A DNA stretch of 64,000 nucleotides from positions 2,046,001 through 2,110,000 of the forward strand of contig CP159918.1 in NCBI GenBank assembly GCA_040616305.1, read 5' to 3'. The translations under genes and the position numbers were made by a program. The DNA is from UBA1876 sp003446665. Lineage in GTDB: Bacteria; Synergistota; Synergistia; Synergistales; Thermovirgaceae. Every line of letters starts with the position of its first letter. Positions within the stretch are counted from its first letter, which is position 1. The notes under the pieces were generated by a model. That model had not been told where the DNA came from. It saw nothing but the letters and a program-made list of their open reading frames with translations, and did no database searches. Below are positions 17,548 through 26,043 of the stretch, in pieces.

Positions 17548-18384
17548 ATGAGCCACCAGGAAACGATCCGTAAACTGTCAAGGTCACATTTCGGCTTCAC
17601 CCTGATGTACTCCTTCATGGACCAGCTGGACGAAGTGCTGGTGCATCGCGTCCTGGAGGTACAGGAGGAGCTTTTGGGTATATCCCGTCGTCTGACGGAC
17701 CTGGGCGGAAATTTCGAAAACCTCGTGAAAGACTTCGACGAAAGTCGCCGGGAAGCCGTCGAAAACGCGGACAAGATAAAGAAACTGAACGCCGAACTGG
17801 CGGTAGACCTTGAAAAATCGGGCACCAACCTGGAGAACATGAGTTCCGACGTGGATCGCACCATGAACTCCACCTACTCGACGCTCAACTCCTTTCTGGA
17901 AATAGAGGAAATATCGAAGGAGATCCAGAAAATCGCAAAACAGACGAACCTTCTCGCCCTGAACGCTTCCATAGAGGCCGCACGGGCCGGCGAACACGGC
18001 AGAGGCTTCGCCGTGGTTGCCTCTGAGGTCCAGAAACTGGCCGAGGAATCAAAAGGCGCCTCGGAGCGTATATCCCAGCGGATAGAAGAAATCTCCAGGG
18101 CCGTCGAAAACACGGTGGAAAACATCAAGAGCGTGGGAGAAATGTTCCACGTCCTGAGAAACACCATGAACTCATTCGTAGACTTCCTCGAGATGAACAA
18201 GGGATTCCTCGAAAACCTGACAGGCATTATGGACTCTGCCAGCGGCGGCCTCACCGAAGCCGCAGGGGAGATGGCCAATTCCACCGAAGTCATGGCCCTG
18301 GCGACCAAAAAATTCGGCTCCATGGCCCAGACGATCTCGGCCATCGTGAGGGCGCAGAAAAACCTGGGTGACCTCGACCTCTGA
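17548..18384 (+). CDS. soluble methyl-accepting chemotaxis protein
   Basis: A 278-residue chemoreceptor with no membrane segment, hence cytoplasmic. After a helical N-terminus (about 100 residues) comes the signalling hairpin with the conserved tip IAKQTNLLALNASIEAARAG, then GRGFAVVASEVQKLAEES. It would activate CheA/CheW. The N-terminus has no recognisable ligand-binding domain; the adjoining ODP protein is the likely sensory partner. The two genes form an operon ended by a strong hairpin at 18419. Confidence 0.88.
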   Translation: MSHQETIRKLSRSHFGFTLMYSFMDQLDEVLVHRVLEVQEELLGISRRLTDLGGNFENLVKDFDESRREAVENADKIKKLNAELAVDLEKSGTNLENMSSDVDRTMNSTYSTLNSFLEIEEISKEIQKIAKQTNLLALNASIEAARAGEHGRGFAVVASEVQKLAEESKGASERISQRIEEISRAVENTVENIKSVGEMFHVLRNTMNSFVDFLEMNKGFLENLTGIMDSASGGLTEAAGEMANSTEVMALATKKFGSMAQTISAIVRAQKNLGDLDL

Positions 18385-18418
18385 TCCCACACCGGTCACT
18401 TTCGACCCCCCAAAAAAC

Positions 18419-18441
18419 AGGGGCCCCGGCTCGGGGCCCCT
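18419..18441. terminator. bidirectional intrinsic terminator
   Basis: AGGGGCCCC and GGGGCCCCT form a 9-bp GC-rich stem around a five-base loop. It has an A-run on the left (T-run on the minus strand) and TTGTCTT on the right. It separates the convergent chemoreceptor and DUF1445 genes. Confidence 0.8.
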
Positions 18442-18468
18442 TGTCTTACGCTGCTTCCGCCCGGTGTT

Positions 18469-19269
18469 CTAGAACACGGCGTAATCGGAGTCTTTTACGG
18501 AACAGACAAACATGTGCCCCGGCGCATGGGTGATGGCAAAGGGGACTTTGCTGGCCATGAGGGCCGCCTGGGGCGTTACCCCGCAGGCCCAGAACACAGG
18601 AAGCTCGCCTTCGTTTATGGGAACGGCATCGCCGAAGTCGGGCTTGTGGATGTCTTTTATCCCTATGGCCCCAGGCTCTCCCACGTGCACGGGCGCCCCG
18701 TGGACGGCCGGAAAGCGCGCCGTCGAGGCCACCGCCCTCGGAACGAGTCCCGCTGGAACGGGCCTCATGCTTACCACCATGGGTCCCCTGAGCCGGCCGG
18801 CCGGGACGGTTTCGATGTTCGTCACGTACATGGGGACGTTGCACCCGCACTCCACATGGCGAATCGGGACCCCGGCTTCCATCAACGCCGTCTCGAAGGT
18901 AAAAGAACACCCCAAGAGAAATGCCACCAGGTCTTCTTTCCAGTAGGCCCTTACATCGGTGGGCTCATCTACACAGGATCCGTCCTTCCAGACCCTGTAC
19001 CGGGGAAGATCAGTCCTGAGGTCCGAGCCGGGAGCCACCAGTCTGGGCTCGGGGTCGCCCGGCTCGGTGATATCCAAAACGGGACAGGGCTTGGGGTTTC
19101 TCTGGGCGAAGACCAAAAAGTCCCAGGCCCAGTCTTTGGGGAGGATCACCAGGTTGGCCTGGACATATCCTTTCGCCATCCCGGGCGTGGGACCCGTCCA
19201 TTCGCCGGAGCGGATCATTTCCCAAATCTTCGCCGGTTCCGTATGCGCGTAATCCCTGGCCGTCGTCAC
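18469..19269 (-). CDS. DUF1445 / D-glutamate cyclase family protein (YcsI-like)
   Basis: A 266-residue protein of the YcsI/DUF1445 family, annotated as putative hydro-lyase and related to mitochondrial D-glutamate cyclase, which converts D-glutamate to 5-oxoproline. Family blocks are GYVQANLVILPKDWAWDFL, FLLGCSFTFETALMEAG and AITHAPGHMFV near the C-terminus. The chosen start is a GTG (19267-19269) overlapping the pxpA stop as GTGA, so the two are translationally coupled. As last gene of a 5-oxoprolinase operon it may help supply or recycle 5-oxoproline; that role is inferred. Confidence 0.82.
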   Translation of the reverse strand: MTTARDYAHTEPAKIWEMIRSGEWTGPTPGMAKGYVQANLVILPKDWAWDFLVFAQRNPKPCPVLDITEPGDPEPRLVAPGSDLRTDLPRYRVWKDGSCVDEPTDVRAYWKEDLVAFLLGCSFTFETALMEAGVPIRHVECGCNVPMYVTNIETVPAGRLRGPMVVSMRPVPAGLVPRAVASTARFPAVHGAPVHVGEPGAIGIKDIHKPDFGDAVPINEGELPVFWACGVTPQAALMASKVPFAITHAPGHMFVCSVKDSDYAVF

Positions 19270-20039
19270 AGGCCCATCACCTCTTTCAGCGGGCGGACAA
19301 CAACGCCCTCGGTCTCGAGTTTCCGTCGCAACTTTCGTGCCATCTCCACCGCCTCGGGCGTATCGCCGTGAAGGCATATGGTATGGGGCCTTATGGAGAC
19401 CAGGCTGCCGTCTATCGCTTCTACGGCTCCTTCCTTAAGCATTCTCAAAACACGCTCTGCGGCCAGGTTCACGTCGTGAATGACCGCGCCTTCCTTTTTC
19501 CTGGAAACCAGGCTGCCATCTGGCTCGTAGGCCCTGTCGGCGAAGGCTTCCGCGGCGAAGGGTACTCCAGCCTCGGCAGATGCCCCCTCGAAGGCCGAGT
19601 TTGCAAGACCCATCAGGATGATGCCCTCTCCCGCGTCTTTCACCGCCCTTGCGATTGCCAGCGCCAAAGCTTCGTCTTTCACCGCCTGGTTGTAAAGAGC
19701 GCCGTGAGCCTTCACGTGCTGAAGCGTCACGCCCTGCGCCCTGCACGCCGCCTGGATGGCGCCTACCTGGTACAGTACGTAGGCGTAAACTTCCTCGGGG
19801 GTACTGGCCAGGGCCCTGCGACCGAAGCCCACCAGGTCGGGATGCCCGGGATGAGCACCCACGGCCGCCCCTGCTTTTTTTGCGAGCCTCACCGTTTCAA
19901 TCATCACCTTCGGGTCGCCCGCGTGGAAACCGCACGCCACGTTGGCCGATGTTACGCTCTCCAAGACCGCCTCGTCATTGCCCAGCCTGTAGACTCCGAA
20001 ACTTTCGCCCAGGTCGCTGTTCAAGTCCACTTTAAACAC
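19266..20039 (-). CDS. pxpA: 5-oxoprolinase subunit PxpA (LamB/YcsF family)
   Basis: A 257-residue LamB/YcsF protein, the subunit that with PxpB and PxpC hydrolyses 5-oxoproline to glutamate using ATP. Typical motifs are VDLNSDLGESFG at the N-terminus, SANVACGFHAGDP, GAHPGHPDL and HVKAHGALYN. The start is a GTG ending at 20039 with GAGGAGGTG six bases upstream. It follows pxpC by 33 bases and overlaps the DUF1445 gene. Confidence 0.92.
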   Translation of the reverse strand: MFKVDLNSDLGESFGVYRLGNDEAVLESVTSANVACGFHAGDPKVMIETVRLAKKAGAAVGAHPGHPDLVGFGRRALASTPEEVYAYVLYQVGAIQAACRAQGVTLQHVKAHGALYNQAVKDEALALAIARAVKDAGEGIILMGLANSAFEGASAEAGVPFAAEAFADRAYEPDGSLVSRKKEGAVIHDVNLAAERVLRMLKEGAVEAIDGSLVSIRPHTICLHGDTPEAVEMARKLRRKLETEGVVVRPLKEVMGL

Positions 20040-20072
20040 GAAAACACCTCCTCTTGTTGTCACGGGGTTCGC

Positions 20073-21143
20073 TTATTCCAATTCCTCCACTTCCACATCA
20101 CGGGAAACGCCGTCGACGATAATCCTGAAAAATCGTTTTCCTTCCAGTTTCGCCTCGGGTACCGCCACGCTCCTGGGCGTGGACCTGTATTCGGCCCGCG
20201 CAACGGCAAGGGCTCTCAGCCTGGCCCTTTCCTCCCTGGCCCCGTCAAGGGCATCCTCGAAGGAAACCGCCTTGAAACGGACAACCTCGCCCGGCATGCG
20301 CTGGGCCAAAAGCCCGATATCACAGGAGGCGACCACGGCTATCTTGGTGTAGCCTCCCGTGGTCTGCCTGTCGGCCAGCATAACCACGGGCTTGCCGTGC
20401 CCTGGCACCTGCACCGCCCCCAGGGGGATGCCGTCTGAGATGATGTCGGCGCCGCCTTCGTGCTCTATAACCGGCCCTTCGAGCCTGAAACCCATGCGAT
20501 CGGCCTCGTTGGTAATTGTATATTCCGAGTTCAAAAACGTCTCGATTCCCTCGGCCTTGAAGCAGTCGTCCTGCGGGCCCATGACCACCCTCACGTTTCG
20601 GGACTTGTCGTAATCGGGTCGCAGCTCCCCGGGACACGCGAAACCCTCGAGGCGCCGCCAAAGAGGCGGAAGAGGTCCCGTCTCCAGGACATCGCCTGCT
20701 TTGAGGGCCCGCCCTTCGAACCCGCCGATTTTGGCCCTGAGGTAGGTGGAACGGCTTTCCATAAGAAGGGGCACGTCGATGCCTCCCGAAACGCAAAAAT
20801 AGCCCCTGCAGCCGGTACCGACAGGTCCACCGACCAAGACCTTGTCGCCTGCCTTGACACGATGGGCCATCCAGCATGGCACCCTCTCGCCGTTGATCTT
20901 AAGGTCCATTTCGGCGCCGCTCAGGCAGAAGACTCCCTCCCCCTCGGTGACCGCAAAAACAGGCCCCATCACGGTAAGTTCGAGCGCCGCCGCGCCCGGG
21001 TCATTGCCCACCAGGAGGTTCCCCGCCTGAAGGGCGAACCCGTCCATGGCGCCCGCCACGGGCATCCCTATGGCCTGGTAGCCCCACCGACCCAGGTCTT
21101 GAACCGTAGTGAGGAGGCCGCCCTTTTCAACACGCAGTTTCAC
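20073..21143 (-). CDS. pxpC: 5-oxoprolinase subunit PxpC (KipA-like biotin-dependent carboxylase fold)
   Basis: A 356-residue KipA/AHS2 protein, probably the part of the oxoprolinase complex that phosphorylates or activates 5-oxoproline. Seen are VEKGGLLTTVQDLGRWGYQ, the GAMDGFALQAGNLLVGN block and ADRQTTGGYTKIAVV near the end. The start is a GTG ending at 21143 with GAAGGTGG upstream; it overlaps the end of pxpB by 17 bases. In Bacillus the homologue KipA counteracts the kinase inhibitor KipI, but the conserved role is enzymatic. Confidence 0.9.
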   Translation of the reverse strand: MKLRVEKGGLLTTVQDLGRWGYQAIGMPVAGAMDGFALQAGNLLVGNDPGAAALELTVMGPVFAVTEGEGVFCLSGAEMDLKINGERVPCWMAHRVKAGDKVLVGGPVGTGCRGYFCVSGGIDVPLLMESRSTYLRAKIGGFEGRALKAGDVLETGPLPPLWRRLEGFACPGELRPDYDKSRNVRVVMGPQDDCFKAEGIETFLNSEYTITNEADRMGFRLEGPVIEHEGGADIISDGIPLGAVQVPGHGKPVVMLADRQTTGGYTKIAVVASCDIGLLAQRMPGEVVRFKAVSFEDALDGAREERARLRALAVARAEYRSTPRSVAVPEAKLEGKRFFRIIVDGVSRDVEVEELE

Positions 21144-21885
21144 CGCGACCACCTTCTTTCTCGAGGACCCGCGGGATATAGGCACCCCTGGCGACGGCCT
21201 CTTCTATCTCACGGTAATTTTCTTCCGTAATCGGCTCAAAGCGCACCCAAAGCCCGGCGTCGAGCAAAGTGGGGTTATCCTTGAGAGGATCAAAAAGCTT
21301 GAGGGGCGTTCGCCCGATCAGCTGCCATCCGCCCGGGCTGTCTATGGGGTATATGCCCGTCTGTTTTCCCGCAATACCCACGCTGCCTGCGGGGATCAAC
21401 GTGCGCGGGTTCTCCAGCCTGGGTGTGGCTATCCTTTCATCCATGCCTCCCAGGTACGAAAAACCCGGCGTAAAGCCCAGCATGTAGCAGTAATAGTCAG
21501 GTTTAGAGTGAATCTCGATGACTTCCTCCACCGAAAGGCCGTTGTGGTCGGCCACGTTTTCGATATCGGGGCCGAAGTCACCTCCGTAACAGGCGGGAAC
21601 TACCACTACCTTTCCGCCCGCGTCGGACTTTTCTTCAGTGGAGGACGCCAGGGCTTCGAGCTCTTTCAAAAGCTTTGGCGCATCCGTTTCCACAGGGTCG
21701 AAATAAACCGAAAGAGACCTGTAGGTGGGAACCAGCTCACGGACACCAAAAGAGGGGCGTTCTTCCAGAAGGCGCCGCAAGGCCTGCACCCTGCCGTTGA
21801 CTTCAAGGGATATGACGGAACCGAACTCCACCACCAGGCAGCTGTCGCCGGCATAAAGAACCCTGGGATAAGAAACGTCATTCAA
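21127..21885 (-). CDS. pxpB: 5-oxoprolinase subunit PxpB (KipI/AHS1 family)
   Basis: A 252-residue AHS1-domain protein. It has the conserved CYGGDFGPD motif and the block YCYMLGFTPGFSYLGGMD, then PAGSVGIAGKQTGIYP and GGWQLIGRTP. It joins PxpC to form the ATP-dependent part of 5-oxoprolinase. The start is a TTG ending at 21885 with AGGAGG at good spacing; GTG and ATG codons farther upstream lie in or before that ribosome site. First gene after the hairpin at 21948 that follows the NRAMP transporter. Confidence 0.9.
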   Translation of the reverse strand: MNDVSYPRVLYAGDSCLVVEFGSVISLEVNGRVQALRRLLEERPSFGVRELVPTYRSLSVYFDPVETDAPKLLKELEALASSTEEKSDAGGKVVVVPACYGGDFGPDIENVADHNGLSVEEVIEIHSKPDYYCYMLGFTPGFSYLGGMDERIATPRLENPRTLIPAGSVGIAGKQTGIYPIDSPGGWQLIGRTPLKLFDPLKDNPTLLDAGLWVRFEPITEENYREIEEAVARGAYIPRVLEKEGGRGETAC

Positions 21886-21947
21886 TGACTTCACCTCCTG
21901 AAGGGCCTGGCAAAAACATATCACTCCCCCGGCCCAAAGAGGGAGGC

Positions 21948-21975
21948 TTCCGGGACCCTTTGGAAGGTCCCGGAA
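21948..21975. terminator. hairpin between the NRAMP transporter and pxpB
   Basis: TTCCGGGACC and GGTCCCGGAA form a perfect 10-bp stem. It lies inside a same-direction gene string, so it may attenuate rather than stop transcription into pxpBCA. Confidence 0.6.
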
Positions 21976-21996
21976 AGAACACAGTTAAAAACGATT

Positions 21997-23241
21997 CTAC
22001 CTGAAAAGGGAGAAAATGTTCCCCAGCGAAATGACTCCCATCCAGAGCGTAAACGCCGCCACAACGTACCCTATCGCGGTCATCCATTTGGGATGGAGAT
22101 AATCGCCAACGATATCCTTCCTGTGAGCCGCCAGCAGCACCGAAACGAGGGCGAGCGGCAGGATGAGGCCGTTGATGGAGCCCGCGAAAATCAAAAGGGC
22201 CACCGGTTTTCCGACCGTCGCAAAGATCGCCGTGGAAACCACGATGAACCCGATCATCCACCAGCGGAGGTTCTTGTTTATAGATTTGGACAAAGTCCTC
22301 AGGAAAGAAATCGAAGTGTAGGACGCACCGATTACGGAAGTGATCCCCGCCGACCAGAGGATGACACCGAAAATCCTGTAGCCCAAATCACCCGCCCCCA
22401 GCTGGAAGGCGCTCGCCGGCGGATTGGAAGGATCGAGGGGATATCCCATCATAACCACTCCCAGGATTGCCAAAAACAACAAAAACCGCATGATGCCCGT
22501 TATGCCGATGGCATTTGTGGCGCCTCTCGAAATAGAGGGAATATTCTCCTTCCCCGTGATACCCGCATCGATGATCCTGTGAGCACCGGCAAAAGAGATA
22601 TACCCTCCCACGGTACCTCCCACCAGGGTAAGGATGATCATCCAGTTTAGTGTCGAAGGAAGAACGGCTTCCTTCAAAGCCAGGCCCACAGGAGGCTGCG
22701 TCTTGAAGGCCACGAAAAGAACCATGGCTATCATCACGAAACCGAGAACCTGGGTAAACCTGTCCATGGCCCTCCCCAGTTCCTTGCGCATGAACAGGAA
22801 AATGGCCACACCCGCGCTGACGACGGCCCCCACCGGCAGCGGGATTCCTGAAACCACGTTCAGCCCCATTGCGGCGCCTGCGATATTTCCGATGTTAAAC
22901 ACCAGTCCACCCAATGCCACGGCAAAGGCCAAAAAATACCCAAGGCCCGGCAGGACCTTGTTGGCCACGTCCTGCGCGCGCAGGTTGGACACCGCAAGTA
23001 TCCTCCAGATATTGAGTTGCACCACGATGTCGATCAAGATGGATGCCAAAATCGCAAAAGCGAAGGCGGCCTTGAGCTGTTCCGTGAAAACCGCCGTCTG
23101 GGTCAAAAATCCCGGCCCTATGGCAGAAGTCGCCATCAAAAAGGCGGCACCCAAAAGGACCGACAACGTACTCTCCTTCCCCTTTCCCTCGTTCAGTGCC
23201 GTTTTGGTCTTTGCTGTTACCGTCCCGTTCTCGCTCGACAT
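21997..23241 (-). CDS. NRAMP family divalent cation transporter (YcsG-like)
   Basis: A 414-residue integral membrane protein with about 11 hydrophobic segments. The N-terminus ATSAIGPGFLTQTAVFT resembles the metal-binding TM1 motif of NRAMP proteins, though the DPGN core is replaced by GPGFLTQ, as in YcsG-type members. Bacillus has the same neighbour set (ycsF, ycsG, ycsI, kipI, kipA). Its linkage to 5-oxoprolinase suggests import of a substrate or a cofactor metal. The altered metal motif makes a non-metal substrate possible. GGAGGTGA precedes the ATG. Confidence 0.82.
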   Translation of the reverse strand: MSSENGTVTAKTKTALNEGKGKESTLSVLLGAAFLMATSAIGPGFLTQTAVFTEQLKAAFAFAILASILIDIVVQLNIWRILAVSNLRAQDVANKVLPGLGYFLAFAVALGGLVFNIGNIAGAAMGLNVVSGIPLPVGAVVSAGVAIFLFMRKELGRAMDRFTQVLGFVMIAMVLFVAFKTQPPVGLALKEAVLPSTLNWMIILTLVGGTVGGYISFAGAHRIIDAGITGKENIPSISRGATNAIGITGIMRFLLFLAILGVVMMGYPLDPSNPPASAFQLGAGDLGYRIFGVILWSAGITSVIGASYTSISFLRTLSKSINKNLRWWMIGFIVVSTAIFATVGKPVALLIFAGSINGLILPLALVSVLLAAHRKDIVGDYLHPKWMTAIGYVVAAFTLWMGVISLGNIFSLFR

Positions 23242-23447
23242 GACAAGTCACCTCCAAAAAAAAGATGAGTTCCTGCATTTCTATATGCAATTTTGTTGCC
23301 GTTTATGGGTGACCTGTTTAATTTCTGAAGAAAAACAGAGGAATTTGCATGATTTGCTGAATAAAATACAATTTCGGCAGTTTCGAAAACTTCTCTACCA
23401 CGGGGTTATGCGCAAGAAAAACGCCGCGTCAGGCGCACACTGTGCGT

Positions 23448-24701
23448 CTACCGCACAGCAGTGGTTTTGGGAAAAATGCCCAGCTTTCTCCTGTGCCAGG
23501 TTACGGTTCGACGCGGAATGCCCAGGCTCTCGGCGATCGTTCTGTCGGTCTTTCCGTCCGCCACGGCTCCCCTTATGGCCTGACGCAGCTGGGCGACCGA
23601 CATGTCTGTCCGGGACGCAAGGGGCCGCGAAACGGCCTCGGAAAGAGCGATAGTCCCCCTGGGAATCGTCGCCCAGGTGGAGGCCAAAACCCTCTGGACG
23701 GTAGAGGCATGGTAACCCGTCCCGGCCGCGATTGTTTCTAGCGTTACGGGCCCCGGAGCGGAGACTTCCCCGAGCAAAAACGGGCGCTGAACTTCCGCCA
23801 GAAACAGGGCTAGCCGGAGTTTCGTTTTCGCCCTCATTGAAAGGGTCTTCAAGGCCCTTTTCACAGAGTCCCACTGATCGGTGTAACGATCACGCAGGCC
23901 GGCGAGATCCCCCTCAACCCGTATCCTCGGAAGGCACTCGTGAAGGTAGCGAACCCGTATATTATCATTGTCGTCCACTGAATAGGAAATCTCCGGCACC
24001 ACCGGACGCACCGGACAAAAGATCCTCCCGGGCTTCGGGTCCAGTCGACGGATCTTTGAAAGGGCAGCTTCCACCCTTTGGCTGGACCAGCCGAGATGCC
24101 TTTCCAAACCAGGAAGATCGCCTTTTTCTAAAAACGCCGCGCCTTCACGAAGCAAGAACCACGGGTCCGAGTCCTCCAGGCCAAGGCGGCGAAGCTGTAT
24201 AAGAAGGCAATCCATAAGGTCTTTTGCGAAAAGCCCCGGAGGATCGACAGCGTCCTGTATCTCCCTTATCAAAGACCGGATCTCCAACCCGGAAAGGCCT
24301 GCTGCAGCGCGAACTGTCTCTGCAGCCTCTTCCCTTAGATATCCGTCGTCGTCCAGGGCCTGCACGAGCAGATCTTTAACATTTCCCGGCAAAGCATCCA
24401 ATGACGGCATAAGCCCGAGCTGGGCCTTCACATCTTCGTCCATGTCCGGAACATGAGGCAAGTTCTCGTAATAATCCGCATCCCGCACGTCATCCCAGGT
24501 CACCCCCGTGGGCCTGTTAAAAGGTGGCGGATCGGCCTCAAGAGTTGCGAAGAGGTTTTCTTCCAGGTCGCGGGCCACCTCGGCGTACAAATCCTGCACT
24601 GGCAATAAAAGAGTGCGCAAAGCCGGAAGAAGAAGCGGAAGTGGAAGTTGCCTAGTGGAAACATTCGGCCCCAGACCCGGCCGAAGCTCATTCGATGCCA
24701 T
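23448..24701 (-). CDS. rpoN: RNA polymerase sigma-54 factor
   Basis: A 417-residue sigma-54 factor. Region I is short and Leu/Gln-poor (LPLPLLLPALRTLLLPVQDL, then DLEENLFATLE). The core-binding and DNA-binding domains follow, with SMRAKTKLRLALFLAEVQRPFL and GYHASTVQRVLAS as HTH. The RpoN box is degenerate: IPRRTVTWHRRKLGI in place of ARRTVAKYRExL. It ends a same-direction string symporter-kinase-NtrC-rpoN and its start overlaps the NtrC gene by 14 bases, so sigma-54 is probably made together with its activator. The divergence suggests specialised promoter recognition. Confidence 0.88.
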   Translation of the reverse strand: MASNELRPGLGPNVSTRQLPLPLLLPALRTLLLPVQDLYAEVARDLEENLFATLEADPPPFNRPTGVTWDDVRDADYYENLPHVPDMDEDVKAQLGLMPSLDALPGNVKDLLVQALDDDGYLREEAAETVRAAAGLSGLEIRSLIREIQDAVDPPGLFAKDLMDCLLIQLRRLGLEDSDPWFLLREGAAFLEKGDLPGLERHLGWSSQRVEAALSKIRRLDPKPGRIFCPVRPVVPEISYSVDDNDNIRVRYLHECLPRIRVEGDLAGLRDRYTDQWDSVKRALKTLSMRAKTKLRLALFLAEVQRPFLLGEVSAPGPVTLETIAAGTGYHASTVQRVLASTWATIPRGTIALSEAVSRPLASRTDMSVAQLRQAIRGAVADGKTDRTIAESLGIPRRTVTWHRRKLGIFPKTTAVR

Positions 24702-26043
24702 GTTTTTGCATCCTCCGCAGCAGGGAGAACCTCGATATGCCTAGCAGCTCCGCCGCCTTCGTCCTGTTGTCGTCCGTTTTGGAAAGCGCGTCGAGAATGG
24801 CCTCCCTTTCGAGGCTTTCAAGCTGCGCCTGCAGGCTGCCTCCAACAGCGTCCCGAAGGGGACCGGGCTTTTCGGGAAGCGGTTCCAGCATGTCCTCCGG
24901 CAGGTCGCCCAGACGAACCCAGCCGTCGGAAGGTTCTTTGAGTATATAAAGCCGCTCCACGAGGTTTTTAAGTTCGCGGCAGTTGCCGGGCCAGTGGTAA
25001 TCCAAAAAGACCTCCTCGGCCTCGGGGGTAAGAGAAAGAGGAGCACGGTGGAAGGACTCGCTGTACTGCCTGACGAAGACCTGAAATATCTCCAGCACGT
25101 CTTTCCCGCGCTCCCTGAGAGGTGGAACCGTTATGGGCAACATGGCAATGCGGTAGTAAAGGTCCTTGCGGAAAGAACCTTCCTTGACCTGCTCTTCGAT
25201 GTCCCGGCACGTAGCAGAGATAACCCTGAGGGTCACCTTGATCTCCCGCGTTCCTCCCAGGGGTCGGTACGACCTGGAATCCAGAAACCTTAAAAGCTTC
25301 CCCTGCAGCGATGCGGGCATGTCGCCTATTTCGTCCAGAAAGAGCGTACCGCCGTCGGCGAAATCGACAAGGCCGATCTTGTCCTGCACTGCTCCCGTGT
25401 AGGCCCCCTTCTTGTAGCCGAAAAGCTCCGCCTCGAGAAGGGTCTCGGGAACGGCCGCGCAGTTGACAGCGACGAATTGCCCCTTCGCACCGGAGGTCTC
25501 GTGTATCAGCCGCGCCACTACCTCCTTGCCGGAGCCGCTTTCTCCCTGTATGAGGATGTTGAGGTCCGAAACCCTGCCTACCTTGTCGATGACCGACCGT
25601 ATCCGTCCAATAGCGGGCGACGAACCCGTAAGAGCCACCGAGCATCCATCCCCCAGGGTGGAGACCATCCTCTGCAACGAGATGTTTTCCGCCGCCCTGG
25701 CCACCATGTTCCGCGCCGCCTCGAGCGGGAAAGGCTTGTCCAGGTAGTTATAGGCACCCTCTTTTATAGCCCTTACTATTAACGCGCTGTCTCCGAAGGC
25801 CGTCATTACTATAACCTTCGCCTCGCCGGAGACCCTCAGGATGTGCGGAAGAGCATCCAGGCCCTCACCGTCGGGCAGGCGCATGTCCAAAAGGACTATC
25901 TCCGGAGACTCCTCCGAAAGGAGCCCGCCCAGGTCCCCGAGAGTAGGGATGATGTTCACCCTGTAGGTCCCGTCCTTTTCGAAGGCCAGCTTGAGGCCCT
26001 GCGCCAGGGCCGCCTCGTCTTCGACGATCCACAACTTAAACAT
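24688..26043 (-). CDS. sigma-54-dependent NtrC-family response regulator
   Basis: A 451-residue activator with three domains. The receiver (about residues 1-120, LWIVEDEAALAQGLKLAF) has the phospho-acceptor Asp in IVLLDMRLPDGEG. The AAA+ domain has Walker A GESGSGKE, the sigma-54 contact loop GAYTGA and Walker B GGTLFLDEIGD. The Fis-type HTH is at the C-terminus (TKAAELLGISRFSLLRRMQK). The start is the ATG ending at 26043 with GGAGAAGGAACG upstream, overlapping the kinase gene by 8 bases. It should activate sigma-54 promoters, perhaps for the adjoining symporter. Confidence 0.94.
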   Translation of the reverse strand: MFKLWIVEDEAALAQGLKLAFEKDGTYRVNIIPTLGDLGGLLSEESPEIVLLDMRLPDGEGLDALPHILRVSGEAKVIVMTAFGDSALIVRAIKEGAYNYLDKPFPLEAARNMVARAAENISLQRMVSTLGDGCSVALTGSSPAIGRIRSVIDKVGRVSDLNILIQGESGSGKEVVARLIHETSGAKGQFVAVNCAAVPETLLEAELFGYKKGAYTGAVQDKIGLVDFADGGTLFLDEIGDMPASLQGKLLRFLDSRSYRPLGGTREIKVTLRVISATCRDIEEQVKEGSFRKDLYYRIAMLPITVPPLRERGKDVLEIFQVFVRQYSESFHRAPLSLTPEAEEVFLDYHWPGNCRELKNLVERLYILKEPSDGWVRLGDLPEDMLEPLPEKPGPLRDAVGGSLQAQLESLEREAILDALSKTDDNRTKAAELLGISRFSLLRRMQKHGIE

